Of a stretch of DNA of 64,000 nucleotides, positions 1 through 10,628 are shown piece after piece (positions within the stretch are counted from its first letter, which is position 1; each line of letters opens with the position of its first letter). The translations under genes and the position numbers were made by a program. Origin of the DNA: Erodium maritimum. Lineage: Eukaryota > Streptophyta > Magnoliopsida > Geraniales > Geraniaceae. The notes below the pieces were generated by a model that saw only the letters and a program-made list of their open reading frames with translations, was not told the origin of the DNA and did not search any database. The stretch lies in contig OY997588.1 in the NCBI GenBank assembly GCA_963921825.1, positions 157,233,618-157,297,617 on the forward strand, in the 5' to 3' direction.

Positions 1-932
1 TGGTAACATGTTTTTTGTACCCATGTGTTTTGTAACGTTCAATAATAGTCCTTCCGTTTTGGTAACTGTCATTTAGTACCATTTATGAATTGGTCACAAA
101 TCATTTAACACCTCTTATGTATTGATAATAGAACATTTAATACCCCTTGTGAGTTGGATTATCAAAATAGAGTGAACTTGATCAAAATTTCGTTCAGAAC
201 ATTACTAATGCATCAGAGTGTTGAAAAGTAAAATGAAAACTAAAAATTCATCTGAATCATTAGATCAAGTAGAGTGGATTGTTCGGATTAAAAAAATAGT
301 CAATAGTTACATGAATTCTAAACGTCCAGAATATTTAACTTATTTTTATTATTATTAAAAATTCTAAAAAATATAGACCGTTGGATCCTTTTGATATATG
401 TAAAGAGAAGTCGGCAACTTGTTCTTGTCACAGGATTGTTGAGCATGTGTAAAGTGGGCATCAAGATGGTTAGGCTTAGGTCAATCATAGCACCAAATCC
501 AAACAAATAACATTATTATTTTTGGGGTTAAGACATGAAGAAGAGAAAATACGTCACAATAGTTTGGTTGGTTCAAACGAATATTATTCGGGATATTTGT
601 GAAGGTTGGAGGTAGAGATAAGTTAAGAATAACCGGATGGGTCTGTATTTATCGATAAGATATTTCCGTTGTTATATCGAACCCCCCTTAAAAAATTACC
701 CGACTAGCTTTGATTGGGCATGAGAAATCCTTGTTTCCTAAAAACTGTCAACAAAATAAATTTTTAAGTTTATATGCATCAAAACTAATATTTTACTTCG
801 ATTTCAATGTCGGTTCTAAACATGTTTTGTCAGGTTCGACAAAAAGAGACTTTAATTTTGTTTTTCCGAGTTTTACATGTTCGGTACACTATCCGCTCCA
901 ATTGAATACGACATAAGATAGATTACGATCGT
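1..932. other. Intergenic, AT-rich, no gene seen
   Basis: No coding region is supported here. The first 170 bases carry phrases of the type 'tagtaccatttatga' and 'aacaccccttgtgag', which recall the dispersed repeat that is better preserved at 7.8-8.6 kb and 24.9-25.3 kb. The rest is AT-rich sequence with short chance reading frames only. Confidence 0.5.
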
Positions 933-1207
933 CTTAAACACCCACAACGCTCTCTGCCGGCACATGCGGGGAACTGCTGGTGGTGAGCATTAAAATAATA
1001 TTTTTTTGTCACCGTGCACTGGTAGGTGGTAAGAGCTGGTGGTAAATGCCTTTTTCTTCATAACTTTGCTCACCGTTGGCGTTCAGAAGGGACGGTGAAC
1101 TAACCGTCCACACTCACCCCCAACGTTTTTCCAACCAGCTCATCGTCAACTCCCCACAATCAATTGTTCACCGCCAACTTCCTGCCAACATTGTGGATGC
1201 ACTTAAT
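933..1207. repeat. MITE-like inverted-repeat element
   Basis: The two ends are imperfect inverted repeats. The left end reads cacccacaacgctctctgcc and the right end, reverse-complemented, begins catccacaatgttggcagg. The interior is richer in GC than its surroundings and has no reading frame of note. Similar ends (a 'catccacaa' core) occur at 3950-4236 and 53226-53505, so this looks like one old non-autonomous DNA transposon family. No clear target-site duplication was found. Confidence 0.45.
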
Positions 1208-1503
1208 AGACAATATTAAATTCTCTCTTGAATCCAAATACCAAATAGAACAGAGTTCCGATTCTCATTGGATTCGAGATATTTTATCACTACAAGTCGA
1301 CATACTTTAATAATCTCCCTTTAATTAAAGTAACATGGTGTGAGATGTGTCGTGCCACCGTGTGGAGAGCGTGTCCGGTTCCAAAAGCTCCATAATTCAC
1401 AACCATATATATATGAAACTTATCTTCAACAACAATAATCTCAATAACTCCATATCCATCAACAACAAGCTTCGCCGGGAAAAAAAGCTTCTTCTCCGGC
1501 GAT

Positions 1504-2665
1504 ATGAGCACACCCAAAGTATGTAACTCAAAACCCAGATCTTCATTTCCATGAACCCGTATCGAAAAACACATAAAAATCTCATCTTTATGACTCTATT
1601 GTGTGTTGTTCTTCATTTTGTGTTTCTGGTTAGGTGACTGAAACTCAAAACCCATATCAAAAAACATCTAAAAATCTTGTCTTTATGATTCATTTGTTTG
1701 ATGTTCTTCATTTTATTTTCTGATTAGGTGACTTGAACTCAAAACCCAAATCACCATTTCCACTAACCCATATCAAAAAAACATCTAAAAATCTATCTTT
1801 ATGACTCTATTGTGTGTTGTTCTTCATTTTGAACTCAAAACCCATATCAAAAAACATCTAAAAATCTTGTCTTTATGATTCCATTGTGTGTTGTTCTTCA
1901 TTTTTTTCTGATTAGGTGACTGAAACTCAAAACCCAAATCTCCATTTCCACGAACCCATATCAAAATTCATATAAAAATCCCATCTTTATGACTATTGTG
2001 TGTTGTTCTTCATTTTGTGTTTCTGATTAGGTGATTGAAACTCAAAACCCATATCAAAAAACACCTAAAAATCTCCTTTGTGATTCAACTGTGTGTTGTT
2101 CTTCATTTTTTATGATTAGGTGACTGAAACTCAAAACCCAAATCTCCATTTCCACTGACCCATATCAAAATTCATATATAAATCTCATCTTTATGACTCT
2201 ATTGTGTGTTGTTCTTCATTGTGTGTTTCTGATTATGTGACTGAAACTCAAAACCCATATAAAAAAACATCTAAAAATATTTATTTTTTTCTGATTAGGT
2301 GACTGAAACTCAAAACTCAAAACCCAAATCTCCATTTCCACTAACCCATATCAAAAATCATCTAAAAATCTCATCTTTATGACTCTATTGTGTGTTGATC
2401 TTCGTTTTATCTTTCTGATTAGGTGACTGAGGAGGTGAACGAGAAGGGGGAGAAGGAGACGATCACGACGGTGGAGACGGTGGATTACCGGACATCGGCG
2501 GGGGAGCAGGAGCCGACCAAGGAGGAGGTGGAGGTGGTTCATGTGTCTAAGGATCAGGACGGTGGTTCCGGCGGTGGTGTGGTGGCGCGTGCTGTTGCTG
2601 CGGTGGCTCGGGCCCTGCCGTCCGGCGGCGGTTCGGAGACCGCCGATGAGCAAAGCAAGAAATGA
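1504..2665 (+). CDS. 85-aa charged plant protein, two exons (hypothetical)
   Basis: Coding exons are 1504-1518 and 2423-2665. Exon 1 is only five codons (MSTPK) and ends at AAA|gtatgt. Exon 2 begins after ctgattag and reads VTEEVNEKGEKET... to ...ADEQSKK and stop. Both junctions are in phase 0, giving 85 residues. The first half is rich in Glu, Lys and Thr. The second half has a Gly-rich run, an Ala/Val/Arg helix-like stretch (VVARAVAAVARAL) and a charged tail. There is no signal peptide or membrane segment and I do not recognise the family. A TATA-like tract (atatatatatgaaac) lies about 90 bases upstream of the ATG and the leader is CAA-rich. The short exon 1 is inferred from the splice signals and frame; no transcript was seen. 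The intron is a tandem array described separately. Confidence 0.6.
1519..2422 (+). repeat. Intron built of tandem repeats carrying decoy 3' splice sites
   Basis: The intron of the 85-aa gene is about eight diverged copies of a unit of roughly 60-125 bases. Each unit has 'tgtgtgttgttcttcatttt', then 'ctgattag', then 'gtgactgaaactcaaaaccc'. The last unit ends at the real acceptor (AG at 2422), where the exon opens with gtgactgagg. Thus each repeat contains a copy of the acceptor plus the first eight or nine exon bases. AG decoys lie at 1633, 1727, 1915, 2030, 2119 and 2298. One near 2236 has lost its AG (gattatgtgactg). The donor region (gtatgtaactcaaaaccc) also resembles the unit. Confidence 0.8.
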
Positions 2666-3949
2666 GTTTGAGTCGATTTTGTGTGTGGTGTAGCTTTGTT
2701 TATGGTTGTGAAATAAAGTTAGATGAGTGATGTTTATGTGTAGACATTTCACATTTGGTTACTCAAGTGATAATAATAAAGATCTCAATGTTTGTTTGAT
2801 TATGTGTAAAATTTACCAATTTGTCTTTTGATTCTTATGAACACTACGTAATTGCATCCCAAAATCTTATATCTTTTTATATGTCAATTGAAAAAACATT
2901 TGGTTTTTTCGAACGAGTTGGAAGAAAAAAGTCATCGTTTAATTCTTATGAACACCAAGTCGTCGTCAAAAGAAGCAAAGGGAATTACATCCAAAGTGTT
3001 GGAGATAATTATTTGAGTTGTTGTTCCTAGTATTAGCAATACAAGGCTATTTTATTTGCATTTTCAAAAATGACAAAATAGAGAGGTTTAGGTCCCTGGG
3101 TTACCCTTTTTTGGATTTTCAAGATACTTTAAGATGGAGTCATCAACAAAATAAAGCTTGGCAAGCCGAGTGAGACCAAATCATTACATCGACGGTAGTA
3201 ATCTCCATCAAATCGTGTCGAGCTTTCTAACCTCTAGATCTGGAAACCAACGCCGCGACGATTAAGCTCAACACCAACGAATTCACTACTTCCAAAGACC
3301 ACAAACAGATCTTGGGCTCACGGAAACAACCAAGCTAGAGCCCATCAGTGTCGTCGTCACCTACACACAAAGTTCAACTTCCATAGCAATAATCCTCAAA
3401 ATCCTAGTAGAAGCGATAAAACTTGATTCCTTAGGTAGGTTAGAGAGAAACGGATGTTGTATGCTCCAACGAGAGAAAGGGTTTGAGGACCTCGTCTTCT
3501 TCATCCTTCTCCAGTCAGCTCTGCACACGTCGTGCTTCTCTTATCTGGTGCATGTGACTCCAATGTTGCGATGTACGACGTTGGCTCGGGTTAGGTTTGT
3601 TGGTGAGCGATTTCAGTTGAAATCCCCATATTAACTCGTAGTGAAGCAAGACGATGGTGGCTTTGTTAAAATTGAAACGGCTAATAAGATTGCGTTGAAT
3701 GATCTGAACTTTGAGGAAGTGGGTTTGGATTTACAAAATATAAAGACCTAAAAGCCCTTGACATCAATGAAATTACATAAATAAATTTTAAAGTAACGCA
3801 TATTTACCTAATATGATGTTCAAACGCATTACAATTCACAATGTACATGGGCCGGAAAGAGTTTTTATTTTATATCAAATTATATAATTGAGAAAACGTT
3901 TAATTTCAAAATGATATCATGGCATAAATTTTTTGCATTTTCATACCTA
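2666..3949. other. Intergenic; 3' flank and degraded sequence
   Basis: The first 100 bases are probably the 3' UTR of the 85-aa gene (gaaataaagttagatg resembles a polyadenylation region). Between about 3150 and 3740 the sequence is less AT-rich and reads like a decayed gene or transposon fragment, but no frame stays open and no family could be named. Confidence 0.4.
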
Positions 3950-4236
3950 AAAGCATCCACAACCATGGGTGAGATGGTGCTGGCGAGGAGAAAACGTCGG
4001 CGAGGAGCTGGCTGGGAGCTAGCGGGGAGCTCGTTGGGGGGAGTGCTAGTTGGGAGCTTAAAGCCGGCACTTATCGCTGGCGGGGAGCAAAAATGTGAAT
4101 AAAATGGGCTGCTATAAGGCAACAAAAAGGCTTTACCATTGTAGCTTGCTGGCTGGGAGCCAAAAAATGATTTTTTTATTGTTCCCACCAACGCCATCTC
4201 GCCAGCTGCCGGTGAGATGGTTGTGGATGCTCTAAA
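3950..4236. repeat. MITE-like element with GC-rich ends
   Basis: The left end is gcatccacaaccatgggtga. The right end (ggtgagatggttgtggatgc) is its near-perfect reverse complement, and inner motifs (tggctgggagc, ggcgagg) are also repeated in inverted form. The interior (ctagcggggagctcg) is GC-rich. The reading frames over this interval come from the palindrome and are not a gene. It shares its termini with 933-1207 and 53226-53505. Confidence 0.6.
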
Positions 4237-4293
4237 CCAAATATTTAATAACACTTTCAAACCCAACAGTTAACTTTCCATCCATTTTGGATT

Positions 4294-4455
4294 GAAAACA
4301 GTCACCCTATATATATTTTTTAAATGACAAGTTCACACCTCATTAATTAAAACTCTAACTTCTTCTTCTTCGATGGAAAACAGTCACCCTATATATATTT
4401 TTTAAATGACAAGTTCACACCTCATTAATTAAAACTCTAACTTCTTTTTCTTCTT
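4294..4455. repeat. 82-bp tandem duplication
   Basis: A segment beginning gaaaacagtcaccctatata and ending in a CTTCTT tract is present twice in a row (about 4294-4375 and 4376-4455), almost without changes. It lies just upstream of the unexplained GC-richer stretch at 4460-4800. Confidence 0.8.
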
Positions 4456-4800
4456 CCACTCACCCCAACCACCCATGGTCATGGCACGGGCGGCCGGATC
4501 TTGGACAACGACGGCGGTGATCGGGTCTAGGGCGGCGACGACGACCGGGTTTAGGGCGACGATTTCTCCTACCAACGAAAGAGTTTCAGCAACTGCTTCT
4601 TCCACCATTCGCCAGGTCTTGGGCAAAATCATCAAGCTCTGCCACAAGGGCGCCGACCTGAGGTTCATTGCCCCTTGGACTAAGGACCAAGTCCGACGAA
4701 GTATTCTCAGATTCATATCCGAACAGCGTGTTTGTGTCAAATTTTCCCTCCATTTGTCCTTCTCTTCTTCTTCGCTTCTCTTAGGTTCTCAACTCTGAAT
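4456..4800. other. Unrecognised open stretch, possible gene fragment
   Basis: A GC-richer stretch is open on the plus strand (from ATG 4475, about 107 codons, MVMARAAGSWTTTAVIG...) and also on the minus strand (103 codons). The plus frame includes QVLGKIIKLCHKGADLRFIA, which looks protein-like, but I recognise neither frame. It is followed by intron-like AT-rich DNA. It could be a first exon, a relic of a host gene, or part of a repeat. No function is proposed. Confidence 0.25.
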
Positions 4801-5104
4801 TTGAACAACAATTTGGGTTTAGTTTAGGTTCATACAGATTTGAAATGTATCAATTTAGGTCTCAACTCTGAATTTTAACAACAATTTTTGTTTATGTTGT
4901 ATGCTATGAACAGTTTGAACAACAATTTTTACAGATCTGAAATTGCATTTTTTATGCTACCTTTACTATTGTTTGATTATAATGTTCTATGACTTTAATG
5001 GTTAGAAAATGAAAATCAAGATGTGTGGGTATGGATAGAGATGGAGCTTGGAAAATTTAGGAGATGCACAGATGAATTTGTGAAAAATATGGGTAGTTTA
5101 TGAA

Positions 5105-5515
5105 ATTGAAGTAAAAATATTATTAAATAAAAACTAAATTTTAATAATAAAAATTGAATTTCAAAAATAAAAATTTAATTTTACTAATAAAACTGATTTT
5201 TTAAAAAATGAATTTTACTAATAAAAAATGAATTTTAAAAATAAAAATTGAATTTAAAATTTTAGAACTGATTTTTAAAAATAAAAAACTGAAATTTTAA
5301 AAATAAAAATTAGTTTCATAAATAAAAACTGAATTTTTTAGATAAAAATTTAAAAATAAAAAATTATTTTATAAATAAAATTATTCTTTGAAATAAAAAT
5401 TATTTTTAAAAAAATAAAAAATGAATTTTAAAAAATAAACTGATTTTTTTAAAAATAAAATAATATTTTTATTATAAACTGATTTTGTATAAAATAAAAA
5501 TATTTTTTGAAAATC
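5105..5515. repeat. AT-rich low-complexity tandem array
   Basis: About 400 bases consist almost only of variants of 'ctgaattttaaaaataaaaa', repeated at irregular spacing. There is no coding content. The flanks at 4800-5100 and 5515-6270 are ordinary AT-rich intergenic sequence. A copy of the 'tactaaaatgaaattaa' type dispersed repeat lies near 5560-5710. Confidence 0.75.
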
Positions 5516-6290
5516 AATGGCATGAGTTTGAAATTTTGAGTAATAGTTAAGGGTATTATGAACATTTTACCTATTTTGGAAAAAGTTAACAGAATATGAT
5601 GGTTGGGTATGAAAGTGTTATTAAATGTTTGGTTTATCTATGAAAGTGTTAAAAATTTATGTTAGAGTATCAAAATGAAATTAAATGTTTGACAGGATGT
5701 TAAACTAAAAATTTCCTATATAATTTACATTGGATAGTCATCCATGATCACTAAGCACGCATGGGCTTGGGTTAGGTTAGATAGGATGAAGACGGGCCCA
5801 ATGTGTATAAGCACTGAGTATTGGCTGGTCAGTCGATTTTATCACTATGTTTTTTATATATAAAAAATTGGTAGGCATCGTAAACCTTATCGGTTCGAGG
5901 CGTTTTCGTTGGCTCCAAAGTTGATATTGGTGGTTACGATGACTAAGGTTTCGGATGTTTTTATTGCAACCGATGCTTTTTTCTCATCCCTAACTAAGAG
6001 AATTTGATCGGTATCTTTTTTTCTTATGAAATAATATAATAGAAAAATAAGTAATTTTGTTCCTATAAAAAGTATATATCATATGATATTGAAAAAATGA
6101 ATTTCAAAATCTATATATAATACTTAAAATCTAAATAAAATGGTAAAGATTAATTTATAACAAGACATGTTCGATGGATAAGATTTAATGTCTAGAATTT
6201 TATATAAAAACCTAAATACTTAACGATATACATTTATTCATCAATGAGATATATTCATGAGATAAATTGACATGACATGTTTTAAGATTA

Positions 6291-7710
6291 TTTTTTTGAA
6301 ACGGGAAAGAAGTAGTATTACGATAAAATCGTGCTTACAAGGAGGGACCTAACAGTCCCGGATACCAGCTTTTGTCCCAATCGGTCGTAGCCCAGCGGGC
6401 GCACATGGTTCCATACATATAGTCTGTTTTGATTCGCATATCCAAACACACAGTTCCTCGATCCAACGTTTCTGATTGAAAGTAAATAACGATATGAAAT
6501 ATACCTAGCCAATATCTTATTCGTCCTAAAACAATAAAAATAGATTGAAACAGAGCCTTTACTACGGATTCCCCGAGACCTCCCGGCTGCAGATGTCCCG
6601 GGTCTGTGGGTATAGGCCCAAGATGGTCCTTCCCACCCCCGCCCTGGAGGATCATTCACCCCCCGGGAGGTGGGAACCCCCCGAGCTGACTTCCCTTTCC
6701 TGTTCCTGCGCAATAGTGGGCGGCTCCAGTGAAGGCTCATGTGGTGTCTTTTGTGTTTTTTCCCGGGTCGATGGCTTATGACCCGTCTTGATCACCCTGG
6801 GTCTGGGTCCAATGGCAGTAGTGAATCTTAGGATCCCTTTGCGAGCCAAAGTACATTCCTTCAGGTCTCCCAACCTAGGGTCAGGTGACCATTTCTTAGT
6901 GCCTATCTTCCTCTGTGGTCTAAGCCGGTCAGACGCCACCCCCTTCTAGTTGACCTCCATTGGGTTCCGAGCACGGTCCCTATTAGGGCTATCACAATCC
7001 CCCATGGCTGTATAATCACTAGGGATAGTAGGGATCATACGGGGGTGCACGCACACTAGGGTTTGGGAGTACCCCAGGGTTTTCGTATACCCTAGGGTGT
7101 ATGACTGCCCCCGGGTATATTGGTCGCATGGAGCGACCAAACCCTATCTGATATTCTGGCGGCCAAGGCAGACTCATATTATGTTCCCGCCGATACAGGT
7201 ATGGATCAAAGCTTGACGGTGGGAGGCCGAAATCCAGGTCCCGGCCTTGCGATCCTTCCCAGTGCATCCACCGGTCCGGTTGAAGGTGTTGATTCCTCTG
7301 GCGACCTTCAACGGAACGATCCGGTTCCATCTGTGGCGCTCCCATCCTGAACGGGAACGACCACGTCGAATCCCGAGGTGCTCCATTCATGAACCACCCG
7401 TCACGGCCAGACATGACCGCCGGGGGCCTGGGCTGGCCATGCACGCCGGGACGAGTCCAGGCCAGGAGCTCCGGCGCCCACGGTCCTCTAGGGCTCAAGT
7501 AGTGATGGCGATGAGACGGCGGAATCATGGCTGCGATAGGAAAGCGTGTGTGCTTGGTGTGACGGGGGCGGCGCGATCAAAGGGACGTGTGATGATGGAG
7601 ACGATCATCGGGAAGGTGGGCCGGTGGGAGGCTGTGGCGGCGACGAACCCTGACGGCTATGGTAAAAAGAAACTTTGGTGGCTAGGGTAGACGAGAGCTG
7701 CTTACTGATT
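6291..7710 (-). pseudogene. Retroposed, broken gene copy (tentatively MOS1-like) with target-site duplications
   Basis: This 1.4-kb block is much more GC-rich than its flanks. On the minus strand it ends in an A run (plus strand ttttttt at 6291-6297), and it is bounded by near-identical 15-mers: gacatgttttaagat at 6274-6288 and gacatgttaaaagat at 7711-7725. Those are the marks of LINE-driven retroposition. The longest minus frame (7528-7019, 169 codons) is rich in Pro, Arg and Tyr. Its end, MRPIYPGAVIHPRVYENPG followed by PPYDPYYP, then SDYTAMGDCDSPNRDR after a one-base shift, resembles from memory the Pro/Gly/Tyr-rich part of MODIFIER OF SNC1 1 (MOS1). A second minus frame covers 6939-6652. 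The 3' part (6291-6600) is unassigned and might be a 3' UTR or a LINE tail. Retroposition is well supported; the MOS1 identity is a guess. Confidence 0.5.
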
Positions 7711-7774
7711 GACATGTTAAAAGATAGTTCTACATCATTACACCAAATTATGGTAGTTATAATAAAGTGATTAT

Positions 7775-8590
7775 TATATTTGGGGCTAATTCCGCCTTAG
7801 TACCTTAATTTTTTTTTTGTCATCTCAGTATTTTAAATCTTTCATATTTCATTTAGAGAACTCAAAACTCTTTTTTTTGTCACCTCAGTACTCTATTAAT
7901 TTTATTTTAATACTAACCGTTAACTTTACCATAATTTTGGTTGTTGGTGAGAGATAATATGGTCATTTTACCTGTTTTGGATGGAAAAACATATGTAAAA
8001 TTAACAGTGGGTACTAAAATGGAATTAATGAAAGTTTAGGGTACTGATGTTATACAAAAAATATTTAGAGTACTCTAAATGAATTAAGGGATAATTCCAC
8101 ATCAGTACCCTAAATCTTTCATATTTCATTTAGAGTACCCTAAATCTTTTTTGTGTCACCTCGGTACCCTAAACTTTTATTAATTCCATTTTAGTACCCA
8201 CCGTTAACTTTACATATGATTTTCCATCCAAAACAGGTAAAATAACCATACTACCCCTCAGCAACAACCAAAATTATGGTAAACTTAACGGTGGGTATTA
8301 AAATGAAATTAATGAAACTTTAGGGTACTAAAATGAAATTAATAAAAGTTTAGGGTATTAAGGTGATACAAAAAAGATTTAGATTACTTTAAATTAAATA
8401 TGAAAGATTTAGGGTACTGAGGTGACACAAAAAAGATTTAGGATACTCTAAATAAAATATGAAAGATTTAAGGTAATGAGGTGGAATTAACGCATAAATT
8501 AATGAAAGGTTAAGATATTAGATAACAAAAAAAAATACTCTAAATAAAATATGAAAAATTTAAGGTATTGACGTGTAATTATCTTTTATA
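7775..8590. repeat. Dispersed inverted repeat, 'tagtaccctaaa' family, two nested copies
   Basis: The block is a chain of near-identical phrases (gtaccctaaatctttcata, gtgtcacctcagtaccc, acccaccgttaacttta) in both orientations. The segment opening at 8089 (gggataattccacatcagta) is mirrored at about 8433-8500. It has no coding capacity. Related copies lie at 24899-25325 and, weaker, at 5560-5710 and 51885-52160. It is best read as a non-autonomous DNA transposon (MITE) family with a long palindrome. Confidence 0.7.
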
Positions 8591-9017
8591 TTTGAGATTA
8601 ACGCATAGAATGAAAGGATCTGCCATTTAAGCAACCTCCAATTGTCTGCTAGTCACGTGACCTGCTTCGTCTTGTCTCCTCGTTGACCGAACCGATCTTT
8701 TCCGGCCCAACCCAATCAATCGTTTCGAATTTCAAACCAATCCTCGGTGGGCCCAAGGCCTGCACCGAAGCTTCATCAAACGGCGATAAAGAGTGAAGGT
8801 CTACAGTAAGCCCTGAGCGGTTCCGTACCCGAAACCTCCATCCCCAGATAGAACCCAATTGAAATCCAAATTTCAAGTCCGCTCATTTCAAAGTCAAGTC
8901 TCAGAGAAGAAGAAGACCCGAGACATGGCTTCCGATCGGAGGAGGAACTTTCCGGCGGCGGAGAGGCGCTGAGGTGTCGACATCTCGACCGTACGATCTC
9001 ATCCCACGGCGTCGTGG

Positions 9018-10628
9018 ATGGGCCAGTCAGCTTCAACGGCCGCGATATCGAGCCGCCACAGCCAACGGTACGATCTCAGACCAGCGGCGGCGCTGATCTC
9101 TCCGATGGTGGAAGTTTCCGATTCCGTTGATTCCGGCGAGTTGTCGATCGTCTACGGCGGCGTCGATTTTCCCGATTTCATCTCCGATCTCCCCGACGAG
9201 TGCCTCGCCGCCGTGTTTCAGTCGCTCGGCTCCGCCGACCGGAAGCGATGTTCGCTCGTGTGCCGGCGGTGGTGTATGATCGAGGGGCAGAGCCGGCACC
9301 GCCTCTCGCTGAACGCTCAGGCGGATCTGTTACCGATGGTTCCGTCGATCTTCTCGCGGTTCGATTCGGTGACGAAGCTGGCCTTGAAATGCGACCGTAG
9401 ATCTGTGAGCATCGGGGACGAGGCGCTGACCCTGATCTCGCTCCGGTGCCGGAACCTCACGCGGCTGAAGCTCCGAGCCTGTCGGGAGCTGACCGATGCA
9501 GGGATGGTGGAGTTCGCGAAGAATTGCAGAGCTTTGAAGAAGCTCTCGTGTGGATCTTGTACCTTTGGAGCGAAGGGTATGAACGCTGTGCTCGATAATT
9601 GCTCCGCCCTCGAGGAGCTGTCGGTGAAGAGGCTCCGTGGAATCACCGACGGAGCCGCCGCGGAGCCAATCGGACCTGGGGTTGCCGGAAATTCGCTGAA
9701 AACGATTTGCTTGAAGGAGCTCTATAATGGCCAGTGCTTCGGGCCTCTCATCATCGGCTCGAAGAATCTTAAGACCCTCAAGCTGTTTAGGTGCTCTGGT
9801 GATTGGGACAAGCTTCTGCAGCTCATATCAGATCGAGTCGTGGGCATGGTCGAGGTCCATCTCGAGAGGCTTCAGGTAAGCGATCTCGGCCTCACTGCCA
9901 TTTCCAATTGTTCAAACCTAGAAATATTACACCTTGTGAAGACACCCGAGTGCACGAACACTGGTCTCGTGGCAATCTCGGAGCGCTGCAAGCTCTTGAG
10001 AAAGCTTCACATCGATGGATGGAAAGCTAACAGGATAGGGGACGAGGGTTTGTGTGCTGTATCCAAGCATTGCCCAAACCTTCAGGAACTAGTCCTCATT
10101 GGTGTGAACCCCACAAAATTGAGCTTAGAAATGTTAGCATCGAATTGCCCAAACCTAGAGAGACTGGCATTGTGCGGGAGTGACACCATTGGAGATGCTG
10201 AGATCTCCTGCATTGCTGCAAAATGCATAGCGTTGAAGAAGCTTTGTATTAAGAGTTGCCCGGTATCGGATCACGGGATGGAAGCACTCGCGGGTGGGTG
10301 CCCTAATTTGGTGAAGATTAAGGTCAAGAAGTGTAGGGCAGTAACTTGTGAAGGGGCGGATTGGTTGAGAGCTAGTCGGGGTTCTCTAGCAGTGAATTTG
10401 GATACAGGTGAGCCTGAGCATCAGGATGCTAGTGATGGTGGGGCTCAAGAGAATGCTATCGAGTTCCCTCCTGTGGCTTCTCAGGTAGCGCCTGCTAGCA
10501 TTGCTTCGAGCAGTTCTAATAGGCCGGCGACCTTCAAGTCAAGGTTTGGCCTTTTGAGTGGGAGGAATTTGGTGGCTTGCACTTTGAGAAGATGGTCCGG
10601 TGGTAACCCTAGTTCTCCTAGCAATTAG
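9018..10628 (+). CDS. SKIP2: F-box/LRR protein, SKIP2/VFB family (SCF ubiquitin-ligase substrate receptor)
   Basis: An intronless 536-aa gene. The F-box lies at about residues 54-97 (DFISDLPDECLAAVFQSLG... CSLVCRRWCMIEG). About 12 leucine-rich repeats follow (TRLKLRACRELTDAGM, KKLCIKSCPVSDHGMEAL), then a Ser/Asn-rich tail from about residue 455. This is the layout of the Arabidopsis VIER F-BOX proteins, including SKIP2, which is about 527 aa, so the gene looks complete. The F-box binds the SKP1/ASK subunit of an SCF complex and the repeats select substrates. VFB proteins are linked to auxin-related growth and lateral rooting. The start at 9018 is preferred because family members also begin MGQ. 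MGQSAST also fits an N-myristoylation signal. The 370 bases upstream are GC-rich 5' flank/leader without a clear TATA box. Confidence 0.93.
   Translation: MGQSASTAAISSRHSQRYDLRPAAALISPMVEVSDSVDSGELSIVYGGVDFPDFISDLPDECLAAVFQSLGSADRKRCSLVCRRWCMIEGQSRHRLSLNAQADLLPMVPSIFSRFDSVTKLALKCDRRSVSIGDEALTLISLRCRNLTRLKLRACRELTDAGMVEFAKNCRALKKLSCGSCTFGAKGMNAVLDNCSALEELSVKRLRGITDGAAAEPIGPGVAGNSLKTICLKELYNGQCFGPLIIGSKNLKTLKLFRCSGDWDKLLQLISDRVVGMVEVHLERLQVSDLGLTAISNCSNLEILHLVKTPECTNTGLVAISERCKLLRKLHIDGWKANRIGDEGLCAVSKHCPNLQELVLIGVNPTKLSLEMLASNCPNLERLALCGSDTIGDAEISCIAAKCIALKKLCIKSCPVSDHGMEALAGGCPNLVKIKVKKCRAVTCEGADWLRASRGSLAVNLDTGEPEHQDASDGGAQENAIEFPPVASQVAPASIASSSSNRPATFKSRFGLLSGRNLVACTLRRWSGGNPSSPSN

Noticed and set aside
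2351-2752. 133-codon minus-strand frame over the 85-aa gene
   Set aside because: Low-complexity His/Arg/Leu-rich shadow of exon 2; the plus frame has fitting splice sites and start.
3880-4266. Frames of 63 and 128 codons on both strands
   Set aside because: They fall inside a palindromic GC-rich MITE; the overlapping frames on both strands come from its inverted repeats.
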